The notes below the pieces were generated by a model. That model had not been told where the DNA came from. It worked only from the letters and a program-made list of their open reading frames with translations, and did not search any database. Below are positions 35,256-44,340 of a stretch of DNA of 64,000 nucleotides, one piece after another; position 1 is the stretch's first letter; every line of letters starts with the position of its first letter. The stretch lies in contig NZ_QWLV01000002.1 in assembly GCF_003515075.1 (NCBI RefSeq), positions 786,723 to 850,722 on the forward strand, read 5' to 3'. The DNA comes from Sphingomonas gilva (GTDB lineage Bacteria > Pseudomonadota > Alphaproteobacteria > Sphingomonadales > Sphingomonadaceae). The position numbers and the translations under genes were made by a program.

Positions 35256-36557
35256 ATGTCCTTCTACACCTCGCTTTCCGGCCTCAAGGGCGCGCAGGCC
35301 GATCTTTCGGTGATCTCCAACAACGTCGCCAATGTCGGCACGATCGGCTTCAAGAAGAGCCGCACCGAGTTCGGCGACATCATCTCCGCCTCGCCGCTGC
35401 AATCGGGCAGCGTCGCCGGCCAGGGCGCGCGGCTGAAGGGCATCGTCCAGCAGTTCGGCCAGGGCGGCTTCCAGGCCTCCGAGCGCGCGCTCGATCTCGC
35501 GATCAGCGGCCAGGGCTTTTTCGTCACCCGCAACGACCTGACCGGCGGCGCGGTGAGCTTCACCCGCGCGGGCTCGTTCGGTGTGGACCAGAACCGCTAC
35601 GTCACCGACGGGCGCGGCGCCTATCTGCAGGTGCTGCCGGTCGATTCGCAGGGGATCGTCACGGCGACCGGGCTTGCGGCGACGCGCAACCTGCAGGTGC
35701 CGCTGACCTCGGGCACCGCCAAGGCGACGGGCAACGTCTCGCTCGCGACGACGCTGCCGACCTCGGCCGATCTGCCGGCCGCACGCGCGGTCTATCAGAA
35801 CGGCACGCCCTACGCCTTCGACCGGCTCGACCCGAACAGCTACAACTATTCGACCGCGACCAGCGTGTTCGACGTCTCGGGCAACGAGATTCCGGCGACG
35901 GTCTATTACACGCGCACCAAGCTGCCCGATGCGGCCGACCCGACCACCACCTGGGAGGCGCGGCTGTTCGTCGGCGGGCAGGAGGTCTCGTCCAACCCGG
36001 CGCAGGCCGCGCCGGCCGCGCCGCTGACGCTCACCTTCGATGCGACCGGCGCGATGACGAGCCCTGTCGGCGGCGTGCAATACGCCACCAGCCAGGCGAG
36101 CTCGGGCGCGGCGCCGCTCGCGCTCACCATCGATTACAGCGGCACCGCGCAGGCCGCGGCGCCCTTCACGCTCAAGGCCTTCGAGCAGGACGGCTACGCC
36201 GCCGGCCAGCTCGACAATGTCTCGGTCAGCAATGACGGCATCGTCTCGGCGACCTTCTCCAACGGCGACACCATTCCGCTCGGCAAGCTCGCGCTCGCCA
36301 ATTTCGCCAATCCGGGCGGGCTGCGCCAGCTCGGCGACGCCGCCTGGTCGCTGACCGGCCGTTCGGGCGAGGCGATCGTCGGCGAGGCGGCCAAGGGCGG
36401 CTTCGGCGTGATCCAGTCGGGCGCGCTCGAGCAGGCCAATGTCGACATCACCGAGGAGCTCGTCGCGCTGATCTCCGCGCAGCGCAACTTCCAGGCCAAC
36501 GCCAAGGCGATCGAGACCGCCAACGCGCTGACCCAGACCATCGTCAACCTCGGCTGA
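35256..36557 (+). CDS. flgE: Flagellar hook protein FlgE
   Basis: 433 residues. N-terminal MSFYTSLSGLKGAQADLSVI with SNNVANVGTIGFKKSRTEFG, central hook domain, and the C-terminal LVALISAQRNFQANAKAIET motif. An AAGGAGTT site lies 10 nt before the ATG, the strongest ribosome site of the operon, fitting an abundant structural protein. Confidence 0.96.
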   Translation: MSFYTSLSGLKGAQADLSVISNNVANVGTIGFKKSRTEFGDIISASPLQSGSVAGQGARLKGIVQQFGQGGFQASERALDLAISGQGFFVTRNDLTGGAVSFTRAGSFGVDQNRYVTDGRGAYLQVLPVDSQGIVTATGLAATRNLQVPLTSGTAKATGNVSLATTLPTSADLPAARAVYQNGTPYAFDRLDPNSYNYSTATSVFDVSGNEIPATVYYTRTKLPDAADPTTTWEARLFVGGQEVSSNPAQAAPAAPLTLTFDATGAMTSPVGGVQYATSQASSGAAPLALTIDYSGTAQAAAPFTLKAFEQDGYAAGQLDNVSVSNDGIVSATFSNGDTIPLGKLALANFANPGGLRQLGDAAWSLTGRSGEAIVGEAAKGGFGVIQSGALEQANVDITEELVALISAQRNFQANAKAIETANALTQTIVNLG

Positions 36558-36568
36558 TCGGACCCGAC

Positions 36569-37309
36569 ATGGACCGCCTGATCTACACCTCGCTGACCGC
36601 GATGCGCGGCGCGATGGCGCGCCAGACGGTGATCGCGTCGAACCTGGCCAACGCCAACACCACGGGCTTCCGCGCCGAGATCGCGAACAGCCAGTCGCTG
36701 TGGACGACGGGCGGGCCGGCCAATGCGCGCGTGCTCGCCTCCGAAGAGGTGCTCGCCGCCGACATGGACGCGGGGACGGTCACCGAGACCGGACGCGCGC
36801 TCGACATCGCGCTTTCCGGCGACGCGCTGCTGGCGATCCAGGCGAAGGACGGCGACGAGGCCTATACCCGCCGCGGCGACCTGATGCTGTCCGACACCGG
36901 CCTCCTGACCACCGGCGACGGCGCGCCCGTGCTCGGCGAAGGCGGGCCGGTGACGCTGCCGCCCGCCGACAGCGTCAGGATAGAGGCCGACGGCACGGTG
37001 TGGATCGTCCCCGAAGGCGGCGATCCGACCCAGCCCAGCCAGGTCGAGCGGCTGAAGCTCGTCACCCCCGCCGGCTCGGCGGTGGTGAAGGGGATCGACG
37101 GCCATTTCCGCGTCGAGGGCGGCGGCGCGCTGCCGTCCGATCCGGACGCGCGGCTGACCGCCGGCGCGCTCGAAGGCTCCAACGTCAATGCGACGCAGGC
37201 GCTGGTCGACATGATCGACGCCAGCCGCGCCTGGGAGACCCAGATCAAGCTGCTCTCCACCGCGCGCGAGATCGACGACGCCGGCGCCAAGCTGATGCAG
37301 CTCAACTAA
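36569..37309 (+). CDS. flgF: Flagellar rod protein FlgF
   Basis: 246 residues: IYTSLTAMRGAMARQTVIAS, NLANANTTGFRAEI, and the C-terminal QALVDMIDASRAWETQIKLL. Proximal rod subunit. 11 bp after flgE, 12 bp before flgG. Confidence 0.94.
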   Translation: MDRLIYTSLTAMRGAMARQTVIASNLANANTTGFRAEIANSQSLWTTGGPANARVLASEEVLAADMDAGTVTETGRALDIALSGDALLAIQAKDGDEAYTRRGDLMLSDTGLLTTGDGAPVLGEGGPVTLPPADSVRIEADGTVWIVPEGGDPTQPSQVERLKLVTPAGSAVVKGIDGHFRVEGGGALPSDPDARLTAGALEGSNVNATQALVDMIDASRAWETQIKLLSTAREIDDAGAKLMQLN

Positions 37310-37321
37310 GGGGACACGAAG

Positions 37322-38110
37322 ATGACCAACGCAGCCCTCCACGTCGCCCGCACCGGCCTCGACGCCCAGTCGGCGCGGATGCGCGTGATCGCCAACAACC
37401 TGGCGAACGTGAACACCACCGGCTTCAAGAAGGAGCGCGCGAGCTTCGAGACGCTCGCCTATCAGGCGATCACCGCGCCCGGCGCGCCGTCCTCCGCGGA
37501 GAACCGCTACGCCACCGGGCTGTCGCTCGGATCGGGCGTGAAGATGACCGGCACGTCGCGGATCGACACGCAAGGGAGCTACCAGACCACCGGCAACGCG
37601 CTCGACATGGCGATCGAGGGCGCGGGCTTCTTCCAGGTGCAGCTGCCCGACGGCCGCACCGCCTATACCCGCGCGGGCAATTTCCAGCCTTCGGCCGAGG
37701 GCCGCATCGTCACCGGCGACGGCAAGCCGCTGATCCCCGAGATCAGCATCCCCGAAGGCGCGCAAGCGATCACCATCGGCGCCGACGGCACCGTCTCCGC
37801 GACGCTCGCCGGCGCCACCGAGGCGACCGAGCTGGGCCGGATCGAGACCGCGCGCTTCGTCAACCCGGCGGGGCTGCAGGCGCTGGGCGACAACATGTTC
37901 GCCGAGACGCAATCGTCGGGCGCGCCGCAGGTCGGCTCGCCGGGCATCGAGGGCCGCGGCGCGGTGCGTGCGGGCACGCTCGAGGGCTCCAACGTCAGCG
38001 TGGTCGAGGAGCTGGTCGACATGATCGAGACCCAGCGCGCCTACGAGGTCAATTCGAAGATGATCTCGGCGACGGACGAGATGCTGCGCACCATCAACCA
38101 GAATATCTGA
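37322..38110 (+). CDS. flgG: Flagellar distal rod protein FlgG
   Basis: 262 residues: ALHVARTGLDAQSARMRVIA, NNLANVNTTGFKKERASFET, the FlgG-specific GSGVKMTGTSRIDTQGSYQT, and EELVDMIETQRAYEVNSKMI at the C terminus. Distal rod, which the LP ring surrounds. Confidence 0.96.
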   Translation: MTNAALHVARTGLDAQSARMRVIANNLANVNTTGFKKERASFETLAYQAITAPGAPSSAENRYATGLSLGSGVKMTGTSRIDTQGSYQTTGNALDMAIEGAGFFQVQLPDGRTAYTRAGNFQPSAEGRIVTGDGKPLIPEISIPEGAQAITIGADGTVSATLAGATEATELGRIETARFVNPAGLQALGDNMFAETQSSGAPQVGSPGIEGRGAVRAGTLEGSNVSVVEELVDMIETQRAYEVNSKMISATDEMLRTINQNI

Positions 38111-38112
38111 CG

Positions 38113-38787
38113 ATGATCCGCACCCTCACCCTCGCCGCCTGCGCGCTCGCCGTCGTCGCCGCGGCCCCTGCCGACGCGCGCAAGAAGAAGAAGTCCAAGG
38201 ACATCGACTATGCCGCGACGCTGCCGGTCGCGCCGCCGCCCGCGCCCGCGCCCAACGGCGCGATCTTCCAGGCCTCGGCCGGCTATGCGCCGCTGACCAG
38301 CGGCAACCGCGCCGCGCGGGTCGGCGATCTCATCACCATCGTGCTGGTCGAGCGCACCCAGGCGTCGAAGAGCGCGACGCAGGTCACCGACCGCGACGGA
38401 TCGATCGGCCTGTCGCCCCCGACCACCGGCCCGCTCGCGCTGTTCAGCCCGTCGGACATCGGCATGGGCGGCGGCAACAGCTTCACCGGCAAGGGCCAGG
38501 CGACGCAGGCCAACGCGCTTTCGGGCGAGATCACCGTCACCGTGGCGCAAGTCTTCCCCAACGGCGCGATGCTGGTGAAGGGCGAGAAGCTGGTGACGCT
38601 CAACCGCGGCGACGAGTTCATCCAGATCGCCGGGCTGGTGCGGCCAGAGGACATCACCGCCGACAACCGCGTCGCCTCCACCCGCGTCGCCGACGCCAGG
38701 ATCACCTATTCGGGCAACGGCGAAGTCGCCCGCGCCAGCCGTCAGGGCTGGCTGCAGCGCTTCTTCTCCTGGATCAGCCCGTTCTGA
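38113..38787 (+). CDS. flgH: Flagellar L-ring protein FlgH
   Basis: 224 residues from ATG at 38113, 2 bp after the flgG stop; the long frame to the left is shadow. The core (GDLITIVLVERTQASKSATQ; VKGEKLVTLNRGDEFIQIAG) is FlgH. The signal peptide looks like a type I signal cleaved after PADA (about residue 22); the only Cys (Cys10) is too near the start to be a usual lipobox, so lipidation is doubtful. Outer-membrane ring of the basal body. Confidence 0.94.
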   Translation: MIRTLTLAACALAVVAAAPADARKKKKSKDIDYAATLPVAPPPAPAPNGAIFQASAGYAPLTSGNRAARVGDLITIVLVERTQASKSATQVTDRDGSIGLSPPTTGPLALFSPSDIGMGGGNSFTGKGQATQANALSGEITVTVAQVFPNGAMLVKGEKLVTLNRGDEFIQIAGLVRPEDITADNRVASTRVADARITYSGNGEVARASRQGWLQRFFSWISPF

Positions 38788-38798
38788 GGACGACCATC

Positions 38799-39893
38799 AT
38801 GCTTCGCATTCTCCTCACCCTTTTCGCGGCATTGACCTTCAGCACCCCGGCCACCGCCGAGCGCGTCAAGGATCTGGGGCAGTTCCAGAGTCTGCGCTCC
38901 AACCAGCTGACCGGCTACGGCATCGTCGTCGGCCTCGCCGGCACGGGTGACGACGGCCTCGAATATTCGACCCAGGGGATGAAGGGCATCGCCGCGCGCT
39001 TCGGCATCACGCTGCCGCCCAACCTCAACCCCGCGCTCAAGAATTCGGCCGCGGTGATGATCACCGCCGATCTGCCGGCGATGGCCAAGCCCGGCCAGCG
39101 GCTGGACATCACCGTCTCCGCGCTGGGCAAGGCGAAGAGCCTGCGCGGCGGCACGCTGCTGATGAGCCCGCTGCGCGGCGCGGACGGGCAGATCTACGCG
39201 ATGGCGCAAGGCAATCTCGCCGTCGGCGGATTGGGCGTCGAGGCGGCGGACGGATCGAAGCTGTCGGTCAACGTCCCCTCCGCCGGCCGCATCCCCGGCG
39301 GGGCGAGCGTCGAGCGCGCGGTCGAGACCGGCTTCGGCGACACGCCCGAGCTGACCTTCAACCTCGCTGAGGCCGACATCACCACCGCGACGCGCGTCGC
39401 CGCCGCGATCAACCAGTCGCTCGGCATGGGCCGCGCGCGCGCGATCGACGCGGTGTCGATCGGCATCATGGCCGAGCCCGGCCAGGAAGCGCGGATCGCG
39501 CTGATGAGCCGGATCGAGAACCTCACCGTCCAGCCCGCCGACGCGCCTGCGCGCGTGATCGTCAACGCCCGCACCGGCACGGTCGTGATCAACGGCGCGG
39601 TGCGCATCCGCGCCGCCGCGGTCAGCCACGGCAAGCTGACCGTCCGCGTCGACGAGGACCCGCGCGTCATCCAGCCGGGCCCGTTCAGCCGCGGCCGCAC
39701 CGAGACCGAGCAGGCGAGCGACATCAGCGTGATCGAACAGGGCGCGCCGATGTTCGAGACCGCCGACACCGCGAGCCTGGCCGACATCGTCAAGACGGTG
39801 AACGCGATCGGCGCCTCGCCCGCCGATCTGGTCGCGATCCTCGAGGCGCTGAAGCAGGCCGGCGCGCTCAAGGCCGAGCTGGTGGTGCTGTGA
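38799..39893 (+). CDS. flgI: Flagellar P-ring protein FlgI
   Basis: 364 residues. Signal peptide LLTLFAALTFSTPATA, then VKDLGQFQSLRSNQLTGYGI and VVGLAGTGDDG, and ending SPADLVAILEALKQAGALKA. The mature length is normal. It overlaps flgJ by 4 bp (GTGA). Confidence 0.96.
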   Translation: MLRILLTLFAALTFSTPATAERVKDLGQFQSLRSNQLTGYGIVVGLAGTGDDGLEYSTQGMKGIAARFGITLPPNLNPALKNSAAVMITADLPAMAKPGQRLDITVSALGKAKSLRGGTLLMSPLRGADGQIYAMAQGNLAVGGLGVEAADGSKLSVNVPSAGRIPGGASVERAVETGFGDTPELTFNLAEADITTATRVAAAINQSLGMGRARAIDAVSIGIMAEPGQEARIALMSRIENLTVQPADAPARVIVNARTGTVVINGAVRIRAAAVSHGKLTVRVDEDPRVIQPGPFSRGRTETEQASDISVIEQGAPMFETADTASLADIVKTVNAIGASPADLVAILEALKQAGALKAELVVL

Positions 39894-40171
39894 TCGCGGG
39901 CGTCTCCTCCGCGCCCGCCGCGGCCGCGAACACCGTCGATCCCGGCCTGCGCAAGGCGGCCGAGGCGTTCGAGGCGGTGTTCGTCCGCCAGCTGATCGGA
40001 TCGATGCGCGCATCCTCGCTGGGCGACGACATCCTCGGCAGCCAGGCGACCGAGCAGTTCCGCGAGCTGGCCGACGCCAGGACCGCAGAGGGCATGGCCG
40101 CGACCGGCGCGCTGGGCATCGCCGACATGCTGATCGCCCAGTTCGCCAAACCGCAGGAGCCCGCGAAATGA
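39890..40171 (+). CDS. flgJ: Rod-binding protein FlgJ, short form without muramidase domain
   Basis: 93 residues with a GTG start inside the flgI stop. It has only the rod-binding domain (AAEAFEAVFVRQLIGSMRAS; FRELADARTAEGMAATGALG). The peptidoglycan-hydrolase half of enterobacterial FlgJ is absent, as in many alphaproteobacteria; the transglycosylase at 44997-45842 may supply the activity. Confidence 0.9.
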   Translation: MIAGVSSAPAAAANTVDPGLRKAAEAFEAVFVRQLIGSMRASSLGDDILGSQATEQFRELADARTAEGMAATGALGIADMLIAQFAKPQEPAK

Positions 40172-41478
40172 GCGATCTGCTGCGCATCGGCGCGCAAGGC
40201 GTCGCCGCCTATCGCGGCGCGCTGTCGGTCACCGGCGAGAATGTCGTCAACGCCGGGACCGCCGGATATCACCGCCGCGGCATCTCGCTGACCGACACCG
40301 CAATCGCCGGCGCGGGCGATCCCTTCACCGCGCGCACCAACATGGTGGGCGGCGTGCGCGTGACCGAAGTCACCCGCGCGACCGACGCGTTCCTGGAGGC
40401 CGAGGCACGGCTGGCGGGCAGCGAGACCGCCGGCGCCTCCGCGCTCGGCCGCTGGCTGAGCGCGGGCGAGACCGGTCTCTCCTCCGCCGCGTTGCCGGCG
40501 ACGCTGGCGCGCTTCTACAGCGGCGCCGACGCGCTTGCCGGCGATCCCGGATCGACCACGCAGCGCCAGCTGTTCCTGGCGGGCCTGGAGGACGCCGCGG
40601 CGGCGTTCCGTGCGCAGTCCGACGGCCTCGCGCGCACCGCCGATGCGATCGCCGCCGAGGCGAAGGCGACGGTCGATGCCGCCAACGCCGATCTGAAGGC
40701 GCTTGCCGAGATCAACCGCTCGATCGCACGCGCGACGCCGGGCAGCAGCGGCCATGCCGGGCTGATCGACGAACGCGGCCGCCGCCTGGCCTCGCTGGGC
40801 GAGAAGCTGGGCGTGGATGCGCGCTTCGACGCGCGCGGGGCGGTGTCGATCAGCGTCGCTGGCGGCGGTCCCGCGCTGCTCGAGGACGGGCGCACGACGC
40901 TGGTGAGCGTGACCCAGGCCGATGACGGCCGCCTGTCCTTCGCGGCGGGCGACACGTCGCTTCAGCCCGCGCGCGGATCGCTTGCCGGTCTGGCGCAGGC
41001 GGCGGTCACCATCGCCGACACGCGCCGCCTCACCGCCGATGCGGCGGCCGGTTTCGTCGCGATGGTCAATGACTGGTCGGCCGCCGGGGTCGACGCCAAC
41101 GGCGCGGCGGGCGCCCCGCTCCTCACCGCCGACCTGACGATGACCACCAGCGATCCGGCCAAGGTCGCCGCCGCTTCCGGCGGAGTGGCCAACGCCAATG
41201 CGCTGGCGCTCGGCGCCGCACGCGACGGTCACGGCATAGAGACGGCGGCGCAGGGCGCGGTCGACACGCTCGCCCAGCGCCTCTCCTCCGCCCGCACGCG
41301 CGAGGATGCGCTCGTCGCGCACCGCGACCAGCTCGACGCCGCGCGCGCCGATATCTCGGGCGTCGATCTCGACCGCGAGGCGGCCGAGCTGCTGCGCTTC
41401 CAGCAGGCGTACGACGCCTCGTCGCGCGTGATCCAGATCGCCCGCGAGACGCTGCAATCCATCCTCAACATCTTCTGA
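40168..41478 (+). CDS. flgK: Flagellar hook-filament junction protein FlgK
   Basis: 436 residues. N-terminal LRIGAQGVAAYRGALSVTGE and NVVNAGTAGYHRRGISL, FlgK central region, and the C-terminal VDLDREAAELLRFQQAYDAS. Somewhat shorter than the enterobacterial protein. First junction protein between hook and filament. Confidence 0.94.
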   Translation: MSDLLRIGAQGVAAYRGALSVTGENVVNAGTAGYHRRGISLTDTAIAGAGDPFTARTNMVGGVRVTEVTRATDAFLEAEARLAGSETAGASALGRWLSAGETGLSSAALPATLARFYSGADALAGDPGSTTQRQLFLAGLEDAAAAFRAQSDGLARTADAIAAEAKATVDAANADLKALAEINRSIARATPGSSGHAGLIDERGRRLASLGEKLGVDARFDARGAVSISVAGGGPALLEDGRTTLVSVTQADDGRLSFAAGDTSLQPARGSLAGLAQAAVTIADTRRLTADAAAGFVAMVNDWSAAGVDANGAAGAPLLTADLTMTTSDPAKVAAASGGVANANALALGAARDGHGIETAAQGAVDTLAQRLSSARTREDALVAHRDQLDAARADISGVDLDREAAELLRFQQAYDASSRVIQIARETLQSILNIF

Positions 41479-41491
41479 CGCGAGAACGCCC

Positions 41492-42307
41492 ATGCTGATC
41501 GGCCCCCGCATGCACCTGGAGATCGCCGCGCAGGGCAGGCTCGCACGCGAGATCGCCCGGCTTTCAACCGAGATTTCAGGCGAGAAGCGCATCCTTGCGC
41601 CGTCGGACGATCCGCTCGCCTCGGCGCGCGTCGCGGCGATCGCGCGCGACCAGACCGATCAGACGATCTGGAAGGCCAATGCGCAAGCCGCGGCGGCGCT
41701 CGCCCAGCGCGCCGACACCGCGCTCGCCGACATCCATGCGATGATGGACCGCGCCGCCGAACTCGTGACCAGCGCCCGCTCGCCGGGCGGCGACAAGGCG
41801 GTCGCCGCCGCCGAGCTCAACGCGCTCGCCGCCGAGATGCGGCTGGCGATGGCCGCCGAGGATTCGCGCGGGCAGGCGGTGTTCGCCGATGGCGAGCCGC
41901 TGGCGGCGCCGGTCGGGAGCGGCGCGCTGCTCGCCGCCAATCCCTCTCGCGCATCGGTGTTCGGCACGGGCGGCGATACGCTCGCCGACCGGCTGGAGGC
42001 CGCCGCTGTGGCGATCGGCGGCAGCGACGATGCGGCGATCGCCGCATCGCTCGACGCGATCCAGGCCGGCCAGGCGCGGGTCACCGATGCGCGCGGCGCG
42101 CAGGGCGTCCGCGCCGCGCGGATCGACGCCGCGCTCGACAGGCTGGCCGCGCAGGCGACCGCCGCGACCGAGGAACGCGTCGCGATCGAGGCGACCGACC
42201 TCACCCGGGCGATCCCGGAGCTGCAGGCCAAGCAATTGACGCTGGAAGCCGCGCAGGCCGCCTTCACGCGCATCAACCGTCGGACCCTGTTCGACCTGCT
42301 GGGGTAA
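41492..42307 (+). CDS. flgL: Flagellar hook-filament junction protein FlgL
   Basis: 271 residues, flagellin-like ends (EIARLSTEISGEKRILAPSD; LTRAIPELQAKQLTLEAAQA). The second junction protein, on which the filament grows. Last gene of the flgB operon; followed by an inverted repeat. Confidence 0.92.
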   Translation: MLIGPRMHLEIAAQGRLAREIARLSTEISGEKRILAPSDDPLASARVAAIARDQTDQTIWKANAQAAAALAQRADTALADIHAMMDRAAELVTSARSPGGDKAVAAAELNALAAEMRLAMAAEDSRGQAVFADGEPLAAPVGSGALLAANPSRASVFGTGGDTLADRLEAAAVAIGGSDDAAIAASLDAIQAGQARVTDARGAQGVRAARIDAALDRLAAQATAATEERVAIEATDLTRAIPELQAKQLTLEAAQAAFTRINRRTLFDLLG

Positions 42308-42315
42308 ATCCTTCC

Positions 42316-42426
42316 CGTTCGCCGAGTAGCCCGTCGAGCTTGTCGAGACGGCGTATCGAGGGACCGTGCCCGGCAGGTGTCTCGATACGAGCCCTCGACA
42401 AGCTCGGTCTCTACTCGACACGAACG
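42316..42426. repeat. Extragenic palindrome between flgL and motA
   Basis: CGTTCGCCGAGTAGCCCGTC and arms CGAGCTTGTCGAG / CTCGACAAGCTCG, CGTATCGAGG / CTCGATACG form a long imperfect hairpin ending in CTACTCGACACGAACG. CTCGACAAGCTCG-type palindromes are another short-repeat family common in this group (from memory). It may end the flg operon. Confidence 0.75.
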
Positions 42427-42468
42427 GAGGGGGTTTGGCTGACGCGAAGATTAATTCCAGCGAAACCA

Positions 42469-42495
42469 TAAAGTCGCGGCCTCCCCCGCCGTTAA
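42469..42495 (+). promoter_or_regulatory. Sigma-28 (FliA)-type promoter of motA-motB
   Basis: TAAA (42469-42472), 15-nt spacer, GCCGTTAA (42488-42495), 27 nt before the motA ATG. Closest of the four to the enterobacterial TAAA-N15-GCCGATAA. Confidence 0.85.
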
Positions 42496-42522
42496 CCCAG
42501 GTGGGAATTAGCGGGGACCATC

Positions 42523-43386
42523 ATGTTTTCAGCCGTCGGAGTCGTCATTCTGCTCGTCATGGTCTTCGGGGGCTTCATGCTCACCGGCGGCGATCTCGGG
42601 GCGGTGATGCATGCGCTGCCGCACGAGATGCTGATCATCGGCGGCGCGGCGATCGGCGCGCTCGTCACCGGCAACTCGCTTCCCGAGCTGAAGGCGCTGG
42701 GCGGCGGCGTGGTCAAGGTGTTCAAGGGCGCGAAATACACAAAGCAGGATTATCTCGACGTCATCTTCCTGATCTCCCGCCTGATGAAGATCATGCGCAC
42801 CGACGGGCCGGTGGCGCTGGAGCCGCATATCGAGGACCCGGCGGCGAGCGCGATCTTCAGCGAATATCCCCGGCTGCTGGCCGACGGCACGCTGGTCCAC
42901 CTGATCTGCGACACATTGAGGCTGGTCGTCGTCTCCTCGGGCACGCTCGATCCGCATGCGGTGGAGGAGGTGATGGACAACAGCCTCAAGACCCACCACC
43001 ACGCGGTGATCAAGCCCGCCGACACGCTGCAGAGCCTGGCCGACGCGCTGCCCGCCCTGGGCATCGTCGCCGCGGTGCTGGGCGTGGTCAAGACGATGGG
43101 ATCGATCGACCAGCCGCCCGCCGTCTTGGGCGCGATGATCGGATCGGCGCTGGTCGGCACCTTCCTGGGCGTGCTGCTCGCCTACGGCATCGTCGGGCCG
43201 ATGGCGACGCGCGCCAAGGCGGTGATCGAGGCGGACGCGGCGATCTACCACGTCGTCAAGCAGATGATCATCGCCTCGCTGCACGGCCATCCGCTGCCGC
43301 TCGTCATCGAAGCGGCGCGCTCGGGCATCGCGCACATGAACCAGCCGGCCTTCGCCGACGTGTTCGACGGCATGCGCGGGCGCTGA
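42523..43386 (+). CDS. motA: Flagellar motor stator protein MotA
   Basis: 287 residues, four helices. N-terminal FSAVGVVILLVMVFGGFMLT, helix 3-4 region ALPALGIVAAVLGVVKTMGS and LGVLLAYGIVGPMATRAKAV; the PALGIVAAVLGVV motif with its Pro is that of classical proton-driven MotA. The motor charges in the cytoplasmic loop fall in the 90-150 range. Partner of motB, 3 bp downstream. Confidence 0.96.
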   Translation: MFSAVGVVILLVMVFGGFMLTGGDLGAVMHALPHEMLIIGGAAIGALVTGNSLPELKALGGGVVKVFKGAKYTKQDYLDVIFLISRLMKIMRTDGPVALEPHIEDPAASAIFSEYPRLLADGTLVHLICDTLRLVVVSSGTLDPHAVEEVMDNSLKTHHHAVIKPADTLQSLADALPALGIVAAVLGVVKTMGSIDQPPAVLGAMIGSALVGTFLGVLLAYGIVGPMATRAKAVIEADAAIYHVVKQMIIASLHGHPLPLVIEAARSGIAHMNQPAFADVFDGMRGR

Positions 43387-43389
43387 GCG

Positions 43390-44301
43390 ATGGCGAGCAA
43401 GGCCGCGCCGCGCGGAAAGAACGAGCCCGAACCGCGCCCGATCATCGTCAAGAAGATCATCGCCGACGGGCATGGCGGCCATCATGGCGGCGCGTGGAAG
43501 GTCGCCTATGCCGATTTCGTGACCGCGATGATGGCGTTCTTCCTGCTGCTCTGGATCCTCGGCGCGACGACCGAGAAGCAGCGCAAGGGCATCGCCGACT
43601 ATTTCACCCCGACCCTGGTCGAGATGCGCCAGAAGAGCGCGGGCGCCAACGGCCCGTTCGGCGGCGACGCCTTGAACGCGAAGGAGAATTATCCGCACAA
43701 GGCGGCGCAGACCGGCTCCAGGGGCATCACCATCCCGCGCGACGCGACCGGCGGCATGCAGGAGGGCGCGGGCGACAAATCGGCCGATCGCAAGCGCTTC
43801 GAAAGCCTTAAACGCACGCTCATCCGTAAGATGCAGCGCGATCCGGGCCTGAAGCGGCTATTGAAGAACGTCCGCTTCACCGAAACGCGCGAAGGGCTGC
43901 GCATCGATCTGGTCGACGAGGCGGATTTCGCCATGTTCAATCTCGCGACCGCCGATCTGCTGCCCGACGCGCGGCGGCTGATGACCGAGGTCGCCGCGGT
44001 GATCGCCGCCGTGCCCAACGACGTGATCGTCCGCGGCCACACCGACGCGCTGCCCTATGCCGCGGGCCGCACGACCAACAACTGGACGCTCTCGACCTTG
44101 CGCGCCGAGGCGACCCGCCAGGCGCTGCACGCGGCGGGCGTGCCCGAGCGCCGCTTCGCCCGGATCGAAGGCGTGTCGGACCGCGAGCCCTATGTGCCCG
44201 GCGACCGCTACGACCCGCGCAACCGCCGCATGTCGATCACGCTCGGCTGGGCGCGGCTGGGGCATGCGCAGCCGATGGCGACGGCGCCGGCGACGCGCTA
44301 A
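43390..44301 (+). CDS. motB: Flagellar motor stator protein MotB
   Basis: 303 residues. Cytoplasmic start with IIVKKIIADGHGGHHGGAWK, then the helix VAYADFVTAMMAFFLLLWIL containing the proton-binding Asp (YAD), plug region, and a complete OmpA-like peptidoglycan-binding domain (DVIVRGHTDALPYAAGRTTN, NWTLSTLRAEATRQAL). A full-size MotB, in contrast to the short one at 32516. Confidence 0.96.
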   Translation: MASKAAPRGKNEPEPRPIIVKKIIADGHGGHHGGAWKVAYADFVTAMMAFFLLLWILGATTEKQRKGIADYFTPTLVEMRQKSAGANGPFGGDALNAKENYPHKAAQTGSRGITIPRDATGGMQEGAGDKSADRKRFESLKRTLIRKMQRDPGLKRLLKNVRFTETREGLRIDLVDEADFAMFNLATADLLPDARRLMTEVAAVIAAVPNDVIVRGHTDALPYAAGRTTNNWTLSTLRAEATRQALHAAGVPERRFARIEGVSDREPYVPGDRYDPRNRRMSITLGWARLGHAQPMATAPATR

Positions 44302-44340
44302 AGACAGGTCGCCTTCTCCATCGTCATGCGGAGCTTCACG

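Noticed and set aside
33786..36080. 764-codon minus-strand open frame across flgB-flgE
   Set aside because: Antisense to well-supported flg genes, with composition typical of shadow frames.
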